Both the position numbers and the translations under genes were made by a program. Shown here in pieces: positions 1 to 10,530 of a DNA stretch of 64,000 nucleotides. The stretch is from Hesseltinella vesiculosa. Lineage: Eukaryota; Mucoromycota; Mucoromycetes; Mucorales; Cunninghamellaceae. Each line of letters begins with the position of its first letter. Position 1 is the stretch's first letter. The stretch covers positions 248,001 to 312,000 of the forward strand of contig MCGT01000024.1 in the NCBI GenBank assembly GCA_002104935.1, written 5' to 3'. Below the pieces are notes generated by a model. The model did no database searches and was not told the DNA's origin. It was given only the letters and a program-made list of their open reading frames with translations.

Positions 1-164
1 CTTCTCTTTCATGGTAAGCTTACAACTTCATTGAAGCTGTATCCCTTTTTTAAGAATGGAAATGAAAAAAAAAAAATCCGTTGTGAGAAGCCCAAAAGAT
101 AGGTAGACTTCTAATGATCTTTGACCTCTCTTTCCACTTGAAGGAAAGAAAATAGTGGATACTA

Positions 165-680
165 CTAAACACTTTCTCCTGATGTCGCAGTAAGTAAAGC
201 CCTGTACTTTTTTCTTACTTCGATTCCTGCCGGTGCACACAATCGCCGTTCATATGCCCAAACCTCTTTTCGGTGTTCGAGCATAAAGTGATGGCGTCGA
301 GATGAGCTAACCATCCCTTCTGCCAGCCATAATTTGAAAGCAGCCAGACCCTCACTTTTCGTGGAACCATCATTGTCATCCAAAGCCTGTAACCAATAGC
401 AGCAGCCTACAAAGCAGTAGAGTCGGTGCCAGTAAAAATAAAAAAGAAGCCAACATTGCGGAAATTGAATATGGATCACATTGCCAAATTAGTCAACTCA
501 CTCCAAATTTTGCACACCTGCATCAAACCAATGGCCTTGATTAGAATGATATCTATGAAGTGCTAGAAGATTCGTAAACAGGTCACTGGACATGATGTCG
601 TTTGATGATGCTTTCTCGCCTCTGAAAATGATTAAGCGGTTCGTCCGTTGGTTGACCCACCAAAAAAATAGTTTATTCAC
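165..680 (-). CDS. Partial gene of unknown function
   Basis: Two minus-strand open stretches join plausibly across an intron of about 110 nt. The upstream exon begins after a CTCTAG acceptor near 676 and encodes a peptide containing SSDLFTNLLALHRYHSNQGH. The downstream exon contains LAAFKLWLAEGMVSSSRRHH and a basic, charged tail. Composition and joined frame look coding, but no domain is recognised. No convincing start codon is visible between it and the upstream ARP1 stop, and the 3' end may continue through another intron toward the window edge. Function unknown. Confidence 0.3.
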
Positions 681-925
681 GGCCTAGAGAAAAACATGGC
701 AAAAAGCTGGGAGGGATCCGGGAAGAGGAGACAGGAAAGAAATCAGGTATAAATCAAGTACAGAAAAAGAATATTGGAGTAATAAAAAAAGAAGGGGATG
801 TCAAGGAGTGGTAATAAAGAAACAGGCGAGGATATCTATAAAGCTATAATGTTAACATCGGCATCCTTCATCACAGTCTCCAAAAAGATAAAAATAAAAA
901 AGGGTACAAGAGGCAGTCCTTTTGC

Positions 926-2417
926 TTAGAAAGCCTTTTTGTGAATGATGTCGGGATCTTCTTGGTACTCTTCGGCAGAAACCCACATCTTCTTGAAGGT
1001 GCTGAGGGAGGCCAAAATGGACCCACCGATCCAGGTGCTGTACTTGCGTTCGGGAGGGGCATAGATCTTGATCTTGATGTCCTTGAGTGCCAAGCGCTTC
1101 ACTTCGGATAATAATCTCTCACCAAAACCTATGAGTCAAAACAGGGTTGCCAAAGGGTGGAGAAGAGGTGAGAAGACTAGGGCAGAAGAAACTGGGTCGT
1201 ACCTTTGCAGAGCGTGGAGCCACCGGACAATACAATGTTGGAATACAGCGATTTGCGCAAATCCAAATCAGCACGGCCAATACAGTCGACAATGGTTTGA
1301 TGGACACCAGGATATTCTTCGCCAATCAATTCAGGCTGGAACAAGATTTCAGGAGCACGGAAGCGTTCAGCCCCGAGCTTGATGATATTGCCGTCGGGGA
1401 GCATGAAATCATCCATCTTGCCACTGGTTTCCTTCTCTTCCTTGGTAGGGTTCAGAGCAACATAGCAGGTCTTTTCTTTGATGATGCGCACCACTTCTTT
1501 TTCGGCAGTTGTTCTAAAGTTGTATCCAGCTTTGCGAAGCAACAATTGCAGGTGCTCTGTCACATCTCGGCCAGCAATGTCAACACGGCGAATAGCATGC
1601 GGTACGGCAAACCCTTCGTACACAGGCACAGAGTGAGTCACACCATCACCGGAATCCAGCACGATGCCAGTGGTTCGGCCCGAGGCATACAGACTGAGGA
1701 CGGCTTGGATCGATGTGAAAAGAGCGGGCACGTTGAAGGTTTCAAAAAAGATTTGGGCCGCGTTGTCTCGATTAGATCTTGGGTTCAGGGGGGCTTCGGT
1801 CAACAGCACAGGATGCTACCACAGGAAATATTTTTAATTGGCGCTGATGCGTATGGCGCAACTGTGCCTTACCTCTTCAGACAAAGTCTTCAGTTCATCG
1901 GTGTAGATATACTGCCAGATCCGTTCCATGTCTTCCCAGTCGGTCACAATCCCGTGTTCCAAAGGATATCTGATTTTCAACAGACCTCGAAGTTCTTGTG
2001 CCTTTCTGCCGATAAAAGTATCGCCTTCCACTGCACCAGCCATGATGCGCACATGCTTAGGTCGTCCCACTCTGCATGTCCAGCAGCGAAAAAAAAAAAA
2101 AACATCAGAAGGGTGAGCAAAAATATAAATACAACACAACAATATAATGGCAGATGTTGCTGCTATCTTACAAGGATGGAAAGAAACATTTGGGTTGTTC
2201 TTCGCCAGCAAACCCTGCCTTGATGACACCTGAACCCTGTTTGCAAAATGAAAGAGTGGTGAGCGAGATGAAATCATAAAGGCGAGAATCATCCAACAGC
2301 TTACATTGTCAATGACAACGGGTTGGTTAGTTAGGACCTAGGGAAAAAATATTGGTTTAGTAAAACGCTTGATCAGCCAAGAACAAAGTCATTTACATCG
2401 TCGAATTCAGAGTTCAT
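926..2417 (-). CDS. ARP1: Actin-related protein 1 (centractin), dynactin subunit
   Basis: This is the actin-like filament subunit of dynactin, the complex that links dynein to cargo and microtubules. Short 5' exons encode MNSEFDD, then [11 protein letters not shown] (2305-2337), then [21 protein letters not shown] (from 2236), which is the actin phosphate-binding region. Next come [12 protein letters not shown] and a long exon with [28 protein letters not shown] and IVLSGGSTL. The last exon ends [19 protein letters not shown] and terminates in KAF with TAA at 926-928. The VGRPKHVR and [21 protein letters not shown] segments favour centractin over conventional actin. Length of about 380 residues is normal. 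The first coding exon is only 21 nt (2397-2417). Confidence 0.9.
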
Positions 2418-2595
2418 TTGAATCAAGAAGATGAAGTTCAAAAAGAAGTAAAATGGGCACGCTGCCTGAAAAAAAGGGGGAGTCAAAAATGATGGAACTT
2501 GAAAGCGCGACAGCAGGCTCAAAAAGTCACATTCTGACAATAAATTTTTTTTTCTTCTTTGGTTTTTTTCTTCTCTTGCATATCGAACCGTGTCC

Positions 2596-4296
2596 ATGCC
2601 GCCAACTCTACGCATATCACTGAGAGTAATCAGCATAGCATTCGTTTTGTTTCCAGCCATCACTCATGCTCTTTTCTATGATAGAAGCGTCAAGCTGTAC
2701 AGGCCGAAGAATCAAACAAACGGCAACAATCAAAGCTGGTTCAAAACGAACCCGTCATTGCCTTTGGCTCACCATCGCTAGAGCAACCCAAGGAAGTCAA
2801 GGTAATCCCATCGTGAAGCTGATTCTCTTTAATAACACACACTATTTTTTTTTCTCTAGGCTGTTCACAAACGCACCAGCGAAGCTGCGAAACTCTTGCC
2901 AGCCAGATCCTCCAAGCGAAAGAAACCTGTACCATCACAACCTAATCAGCCAAAGCTGACCGATCTCTTGAAACCTGCTGTCTCTGAGCAGGAACAGAAG
3001 AAATCGACAGCAGACCAACCAGACACTTCATCACAAGATAGCTCTGCATCCGCGCCTCCTGAGCTTCATGAAATGACCCAGCCGCATTCAGACCAACCTC
3101 TGGAAGGCATTCAATCACCAACACCAGTCGCACAAGCCATCGAATTGCCAGCCTCTACATCGCCCATGCCTGAACATCTGCCATCATCTGACCCTGATGT
3201 TGCTTCGTCGCCGCTTCATCTCACACCTCCTTCGTCTCCTACCAACAATGATGAGCAACGCGACCTGTCGCCTGGGTTGAAACCAACCGCCTGTCCCCCC
3301 ACCCCCAACACACCTTCTACCCAGCGTGAGACAGAATCCTCACTGGATGCCGGCGACAATGTCCATAGGCCAGCCTCGTCTCTTAATTTAAAGGTAGATT
3401 TTCTTGAATCAGTCTTCGTTTGCTCACCTTTCTATCTCTGCCTAGTTGGAAAAGGAACGGATCTCGGAAGAACGATCAACATTAGACAAGTTGGTATCTG
3501 CACTGGACGTCACCTTGACGTTCCATCTGGCTCGGAATGTAGCTGCCTTTTTCCACAAAATCCAACCCATGTTGCGCAATTCAACGCGCAAGTGAGTTCC
3601 TGCCATTTTATTTTTGAACGACGTGGTGCTTTGATGGCTGACCTCCCCTTCTTTTCTTTACAGAAACATTACCATCTCTCATTTATGCAAAATCCTGTAC
3701 GTAGCACCTGAATTGTACGATGTGGATACCAAGCTCCTGAAGGAATTTGGTAAGCAGATCGAAGCCCATCAAGTTGCCATTGGCAAACAATGGCCTGTGC
3801 CGATGTCTGGCAAGACCATTGAGGAACGTAAAGACCTGATATCCTCACGTACCAGCGACTTCTTTGAAAAGCACCAAGAGGTAAAAAAAAAAAATTGCGG
3901 CATCTTTGGGCTCACCAACCTCATTTGATGACAGCCTCATGCAACCATACCCGAAAAATCTTTACCCAAGCTAGACAAGATTGTTGATCAAAAGAAATGG
4001 CTTGAAAAAGCAAACTTACCAGAGCGAGTACGTTGCCTTTAGGATAAAAGGAGGCGCAGAGGCAGAAAAACAAAATTGCTCACCCGGTTTTTTTTTTCTC
4101 AGGTTCGCTCGGTTCTGGAATTGCAAGAGCAACGCAAAGCCGCCAAAGAAGCTCAAGCTCAACCACGCCCTGAACCCACAGGCACGCCCAAGCAACGAGC
4201 CAAGGCTTTGCTGGAGCGGGTAAGGATTGAGAGTGTAAAGAAACAGGACGTGGACTGACATCTTCTTTTTAACAGCTGCGCAACAAAAAGAAATAA
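2596..4296 (+). CDS. CDT1: DNA replication licensing factor Cdt1
   Basis: Cdt1 loads the MCM2-7 helicase at replication origins in G1. The spliced protein is about 426 residues. It has a basic N-terminus with KRKK, a long Ser/Pro-rich disordered region, a helical centre (TFHLARNVAAFFHKIQPMLRN, ITISHLCKILYVAPELYDV) matching the Cdt1 middle winged-helix region, and a C-terminal LLERLRNKKK like the MCM-binding end of Cdt1. A nine-residue QPKLTDLLK near residue 80 resembles a PIP-box degron. The start is in a 30-nt first exon (MPPTLRISLR) followed by GTAATC and a TAG acceptor at about 2684. At least five introns are inferred. An AATAAA lies about 50 nt after the stop. Sequence similarity is weak outside the winged helices, so the name rests on architecture and short motifs. 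Confidence 0.7.
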
Positions 4297-4379
4297 GAGG
4301 TCGTCACATTTTCTTTTTGGAATCAAACACAGTCTATTTTTGAGCCATGAATAAACCTTTTTTTACGCAGGCAAACCAT

Positions 4380-5290
4380 TCAGACGAACTGCCAAATTAT
4401 TTTCTTCCGACCCCTGCAAACTTTGTTTCCCACTGCTCGTTCATCTGTTTTCAAAGTGCGTGAAGGCTTGGGTAGTTGGAACAAATCATTAAACAAGTAA
4501 TTTACAAGTTGGAAATCACGAAGGAGCAAAAGCAAAAAGCAAACCTTCAAATTTAATTTTCCAAACTCAGCTCTTCTCATAAAATTACGATTGCTGAAGA
4601 GCTGACAGATGGGCAATGAGTTCCTGAATGTCGAGATGACTTTGGCGCCGTGTATCATTGATCTTTTGAAATGTGATGTGAAATTTAAGATCTTCCCTTG
4701 CTGAAGTATGTTTCATTTGATAAAGTGTTTGGAACTGGCCCATGATTTTTTTTTTGGCTAGACTCTGCCTGTCAGGCATCGCCAATATGAAGAATCAGGG
4801 CCAGTTTTCGCATGTTAGACCTTATATCAAAAGTATCAATTGCAAGAACGGATCGACTTGGTGATGGTGCGCTTCTTGAAACATGGTATTAGCAATGACT
4901 CGGCGACTTTATTATCTCGTATCACGACAGCAATGTAAATCTTCACTGAATCTGCTTTTCGTCTGCAAAGCAAGGAAAAGATGTGATGCCAAATTCCCAC
5001 TAAAAGCGCTCGCTCCTTCTTTTTAAGGATTTCATTTTGCATCTTGCTGAGGAAACCCAGTCTACTTTTGACCACCGCCAGTACACGGACGCCATTGCGT
5101 GGCCATCAACATTGACTTTACCGAGGTCCCACGCCGTCAATCTCTGTACATCACGCCCACGCACCATGACACAACCTGTTGCGACGATTGAGCTGCGCCA
5201 TCCCCATCCCATCTTCATCTATCACCATTCTCATAGTTTGTCAATTTTCGTTTTTTACGCTCTATGCCGAATAAAAAATGCCTCTTGAAG
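4380..5290. other. Unresolved stretch, possible small or decayed gene
   Basis: No complete gene could be built here. The plus strand shows a good intron (GTATGT at about 4706 to GGCTAG at about 4760) followed by coding-like peptides such as LVMVRFLKHGISNDSATLLS (about 4855-4915), but these are interrupted by an in-frame TAG near 4816. The minus strand has an open stretch at 4585-4785 with a helical composition (HLDIQELIAHLSALQQS). The two strands conflict. Options are a rapidly evolving small gene on either strand or a pseudogene between CDT1 and the membrane-protein gene. Confidence 0.25.
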
Positions 5291-5455
5291 GGTTGTAGAA
5301 GCTCCAGCGATTTTACTTCTAGATATGGCTGTACAGTAAATTTTTGAAATTTTGACAATCGGGGCTGTGCCCTTCTTGAGTCCAAGAAAAAATCGCTGCC
5401 AAGCGAAAATCCCAAGCATTGGCCAAGGTGTCACAGCCAAGCAAAAATCCCGAAA

Positions 5456-5465
5456 GTATAAAAAA
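5456..5465 (+). promoter_or_regulatory. TATA-like box before the SVSGDV-repeat membrane protein gene
   Basis: GTATAAAAAA lies about 75-85 nt upstream of the ATG at 5540, a normal place for a fungal core promoter. The ATG itself has a good context (CACCATGG). Confidence 0.45.
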
Positions 5466-5539
5466 CCACCAGCCGGCATGAATTTTTTTTCCATTTTTTT
5501 TTTTCATCAACCTCTTTACGAAAACATTTCTTATTCACC

Positions 5540-6879
5540 ATGGCTTCGATGAGTGATATGGAAAAACAGCCTCTACGAGAACAATACCAAAGCATCTCTA
5601 CCAACAACTGTCCCTGCCAGCACGGTCAGATCTATGAGTATGGTTACCAAGAAAGAAGACAGCGCCGCTTTGGTGGCTTCTCTCGCTTCTTTGGTAAGCT
5701 AGCTGTTGCAGCCTGCGTGCTCTTTCTCTTTGTTCATGTCAGACCCACCTGGTTCACAGGCCGCCCTCACCTGCGCGACCAACCCTATGAACAACCTGTT
5801 GTTCACAACATCGATGGCTCCAACGATCTTGCCGCCTGGGCCGACAGCCAGCGCTACTGCAACTCCAGCCCCTCCATTCCCTGGAACGGCAAATCCGTCT
5901 ACGACATCCAAAACACTGTCAAGGCTGTAGTCGTTGAGCATAAATCAAAGAACAACCAGGGCCTCTCCATCATGGTAAGAAGTGGCTGAAAAGATGAGGC
6001 GCAAGGCTCACTTTCGTTTTTTTTTTTTTTGTTAGCACGGTTGGGGAAAGGTTGTACGAAATGCTGATCTGGAATCTCCTCGTGTCACCTTTGACGTTTT
6101 CTTCGACTCTGACGACTTGCAAGACGTCGTTTACATTGAAGAAGACATCCAAGAAGACAAAGTCCGCCTGCAATTGAATGTAATCTATCAAAAAAAAAAA
6201 AAAAAACCAGCCCTGACCTTTCCCTCTTTTTGACAAAAAATAGACCGACTCACACTACACGCAACAAGGCTGCTTCACTATCTACGTCACTGTGGAACTC
6301 CCTGCTCTCGATTCTTTGGACTTCTTGGGCTTGGGTATTATTTCTGGTGATGTCACCTCTGAAGAAGAATTCACTTTCCGTTCCGAAGCCGTCTTGGCTA
6401 CCGTCAGTGGCAACGTCAAGACTGAAAAGCTCCTCACTTCACCCAAGATCGTGCTTGCTACCGTCTCTGGTGACGTTAATTCCCTGACTGATATTGGCGA
6501 AGGTAGCCTGGATGCTGCTTCTGTTTCTGGTAATGTTCAAGCCATCGTTGGCGAAGCTTTGCCCAACTCCAATGTCAAGGTCGACTCTGTCTCTGGTGAC
6601 GTCAGCTTGGTCATGGTACGTTTCTTTTTATTGCCTACCTTGCAGTTGCTTATCCATTGTATTTTCCATTAGCCTGTTTCTTTGGACAGCAAATTCAAAG
6701 TGTCCGTGTTGAGCGGCAAAATTGAACTCAATTCCATTGAACCTGAACGTTTGCACTACAAGGAATCACGTGGTCCCATTGGTCGCTCTGCCAAGGGTTA
6801 TGTCGGTGATAACGCTGACGCTTCTTCCAGCATCAATGTCAACACCGTCTCTGGCAATGCCAACATCACTTTTATCTAA
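5540..6879 (+). CDS. Type II membrane protein with putative-adhesin (DUF4097-like) beta repeats
   Basis: About 385 residues after removal of three or four short introns. A basic cytosolic head (RRQRRFGGFSRFFGK) precedes one hydrophobic segment (LAVAACVLFLFVHV, about residues 54-68), giving a signal-anchor topology. The outside part carries repeated SVSGDV/TVSGNV strands (ISGDV, ATVSGNV, ATVSGDV, AASVSGNV, DSVSGDV, NTVSGNANITF). Such repeats are known from DUF4097-type putative adhesin beta-helices, where each turn repeats this motif. A role at the cell surface or in a secretory compartment is inference. No catalytic motif is seen. Introns sit at about 5973-6035, 6181-6242 and 6616-6672. Confidence 0.7.
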
Positions 6880-7042
6880 CTTTTTTCCAAGACTCTCCCT
6901 TCATACCCATCGAAGTCTCCAAATAAATAGTTAACTATGCTTTATTGAATTAAAATTTAAAAAAAAAATCTGATGAAGAATACAAAGAAAGGATGCAATG
7001 CAAAGTGTACTAGGTGCAAAATAAAATTGGAAAGGGTGGCGT

Positions 7043-10000
7043 CTATCGTCGGCCACCGCCTCGGCCTCCACCACGGCCTCCGCCACGGCCACCACCACGG
7101 CTTCCGCCACGGCCTCCGCCCCGGCCACCACCTCGGCCACCGCCGTGGCCGCCACGCTTAGCAGGACCACGAGCAGTCTTTTCCTTGCGCTTGGTCATTT
7201 GCACACGGGCCTTGCGGATCTGTCCGGCATCCCTGAGTTCATTGGCTGTGCCACGGCCGCCCTGACTTCGTTGGCCAAGAGCCTGTCGCTTGTTACCATT
7301 CTTGCCTTGCTGGCCCTTGCCTTGATCGTCGGCGTCGTCGCGCTTACGCTTCTTCATCTTCTTTTCATAATCCATCGACAAAGGATCCAGTTCCTTGGCC
7401 TCTTGCATCTTGGTGTGCTTGTACCGGCGTTGCTGGGCTTTGAGAGCCGCAGCAGGTAATTCCAATTCACCAGTGCGAGGCAAAGCTGTGCGGGTCTTCT
7501 TGGCCCATTCATCATAGCGACCGCTCTTGTAGGAGGCTGGGATCAACGCACCGCTTTCGGTTCGGATCAGCTTTTTGTTGTCTGAGCCAATGCCAGTACC
7601 ACGGACATACTTGTGCTTTTTGGAGTCCCAGCGCAGTTGGTTTTGCTTGCTGCGAATGGTATCATTGTCGTCGCCAATCAGATCCAATTGAGCCTTGCCA
7701 ACCTGTTCCATAAAGTTGCCCGAGCTGCTCATTGCATAGCCTCGTTCGGTATCAAGATCCTTTTGTGTATAGGAGATATAGAATTCTTCGTCACGATATG
7801 ATTTGGCAGCAGGTTCTACAAGAGAAAAGAGTGGAATGAGCCTTTTTTTTTCTTTTTCTTCGTAGGCTTACTGGAAGCAGAAGTCGACGATGGAATGTGA
7901 AAGGCGTCAGCCAACTCATCTTCATCGGCAAGTTCGAATTGGGATGCTTGGGTGGGCTTGGACTTGGCCTCAGCTTTGGCTTTTTGGATAGCTTCGTCCT
8001 CGGCAGCATCGGCCACAGCCACTTGCTTTTTGCGTTCGCCAATGACATGGTCCAAGATGGCTCGACGTTCTCGCATGATGGTGGTGGCTTCATTTATTTT
8101 GCGTGTACCACGCTGACCTACTTCAAAGATTGTTTCTGCTGGTCGAAAGCCCGAGATCATGCTGATCATCGCTTGTCGTTCCTGCTCCATGGCGTTGCTA
8201 TTGTCGTCGTTGACTAAGGAAAATAGAGAAAGAAGAAATGAGTTTTTTTTTGAAGCGTAAACAAAAAAAAGGCTTACTGAGCAAAGGATGGGTTTCTTTG
8301 TATCCTTTTCGCTTCATGACCTCTTTGGCTCTAGTGTAGCTTTCGGCAGCAGCCTTGGGCTTGGTACGGTTGTATAGCTTGAAGGCATTTGTAGCTGTCT
8401 TGACCATGCCTTCTAGTTCGGCGTCAATTTCGACCTTTTCTTGGAACCAGGACATGTCATCCATCAACGATTCTTTGGGGAAGCCGCCGATGGAAAGATC
8501 ATGCGTGTAGTCGATTTCGTCCTTTTCGCTGCCAACAACCAGAGGGCGTGACAAGAACATGGACAGATCCACCAAGTAAGGCAGCTCTTCAGGCGTCACC
8601 AAGGAATAGGCCCAGCCACGACGACCAGCACGCGCAGCACGACCTACACGATGGATAAAGACCTTGGACGAGCCCGGGAAGTCATAGTTGATCACATTTT
8701 CCAGAATAGGGATATCAATACCACGAGCGGCCACGTCCGTCACAACAAGCAGGTTGGTATCACCGCTGCGGAACCGGTTGATCTGGATGTTACGAGCTGT
8801 TTGATCCAAGGAACCATACACGTAGGACGTTTGATAGCCAAGGCTGATAAGCACGGTCGACAGGTATTCGACATGATGCTTGGTCGAGGCAAAAAGAATC
8901 GTTTGTCGGTCTTCTTCGGAAGCTGACCGTCGCTTTTTCTTTTCCCCAGCCTTGCCCTGTTTGGTGGTTTTGGGCAGTTTGATCACATGGCGTAACAGAT
9001 ACAGCAAGGCTGCTTCCTTTTCCACTTGCTTGACGGAGAAAAACGCCATCTAAAAAGAAGTTAAATCACACCATTCGTAAGTGGCCATTATTATTATTAT
9101 TATTATTTTGTATCTTGTAACTATACCTCAAGGTCTTGACTGATTTTTGTATCAACATCCAAACGGACCAAGGTGGGTTCTTGCAGACCGGCTTTAGCGA
9201 AATCAACAAGCATCTTGGGCAATGTAGCAGAGAAGAGCAGGGTTTGGCGGTTGGAGGGGAAGCGAGAGAGCAATTCGTGTAATTGGACAGCAAAACCCAT
9301 TTCAAACAAGCGATCGGCTTCATCAAATACGACATACTCGACTGTTCGTAGGTCCAATTCGGTTTCGACCGCCAGATGGAGCAGACGACCAGGCGTAGCG
9401 ATCAAGATGTCTGGGTTGCTGGCAAGCATACTGAATTGGTCGTCCAAAGAATCACCACCGACCAGCACACAGCTTCGCAGATCGGTATATTTACCCAGTT
9501 CCTTGCAGACTTTCTGGGTCTGCAGAGCCAATTCACGAGAGGGAGACATGATGACGGCACGAGCCCCCACTTTTGCAGAATGCGCCTTGAGTTTCTCCAG
9601 CATAGGCACCAAAAAGGCTGCGGTTTTACCAGACCCCGTACGAGCCATACCAACAACATCATTGCCTTCCATGATCACAGGAATAGTTTTGCGTTGAATA
9701 GGCGTAGGCACTTTGAACCCTTTATGGAGAATAGCCTTGAAGACATTGTGTGAGAGGCCTGATAAAGGAACAAAAATAGTCAGCAAGACAATAAAAAGGG
9801 GAGGCGATGAGTTTACCCATGGATTGGAAGCCGCCAGACTTTTTCTTTTTGCGATTGGCTTGCATGTTTTCATTGGCAATGAATCGTTCTTCGTCGTCGT
9901 TGCTTTCGTCGTCATCGAACGTGATGGGAGCAGATGCGGCGCGCTGGTCGACGACCGCTGACACAGGCGTAGCAAAGTTGGTGGGTTTGGCATGGGAAGA

Positions 10001-10282
10001 CAGCGAGCTGAACATATCCATTTCCAATTCAGAGTCTTCATCAGAAGCATCAGAAGCATCGGCATCAAAGGCATCTTTAGGTGCATTGCTGGGCACGATC
10101 TCAAAGTCAGAGTCCTCTTCTTCCTTAGGTTTCTTGTTGTATTTTCGATTTTGATATTCTTTCTTCTTTTGCTTGGTGTTGGACATGGGTTGATCTTTGG
10201 CTGGTTTATTGGTCAATCCTTTCTTGCCTCCTGTTGGCTTGGATGCTTTCGATGTCTTGGTCAATGCTTTTTTCACAGCCAT
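7043..10282 (-). CDS. DBP10: ATP-dependent RNA helicase Dbp10 (DDX54 family)
   Basis: DEAD-box helicase of 60S ribosomal subunit assembly in the nucleolus. About 990 residues, close to yeast Dbp10. In order: a Lys-rich and acidic N-terminus; Q-motif region ([17 protein letters not shown]); motif [29 protein letters not shown] ([14 protein letters not shown]); SAT (LLFSATLP); second RecA domain with [12 protein letters not shown] and [11 protein letters not shown]; then the Dbp10 C-terminal region ([25 protein letters not shown]). It ends in a Gly/Arg repeat tail. Four introns are inferred near 7815-7870, 8215-8278, 9050-9127 and 9759-9817. It is divergent from the F-BAR/RhoGAP gene, sharing a promoter of about 250 bp. 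Confidence 0.92.
7046..7160 (-). repeat. Low-complexity RGG repeat tract inside DBP10
   Basis: GC-rich direct repeats encoding [10 protein letters not shown] units form the last 35 or so residues of Dbp10. RGG tails bind RNA and are arginine-methylated in many helicases. The tract is prone to slippage and to assembly error. Confidence 0.85.
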
Positions 10283-10530
10283 GATCAAAACAGTCTAGCG
10301 ATTAAAAAAAAAAAAAAAAAAAGAGAAAGCAGTAAAAAATGAGCCAAAACGAAAAAAAGGGCGTGGCTTGTCCTAACTTTTGGGCTGCCGCTCGTTTGCA
10401 TGAGAAGACAAATAAGGAAACCAGTTTTCCTCCTGCCACTTTTTTCGCCTCCTTTTTTTTTTTTTCCTCTCACTTTCTCTTTCTCTCTTTTTTTCAGTAT
10501 ACGAGATCACAATCTTTGCAAATAGCAACG

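Noticed and set aside
1147..2223. 358-codon plus-strand frame opposite ARP1
   Set aside because: It is the antisense shadow of the strongly supported ARP1 exons and crosses their introns.
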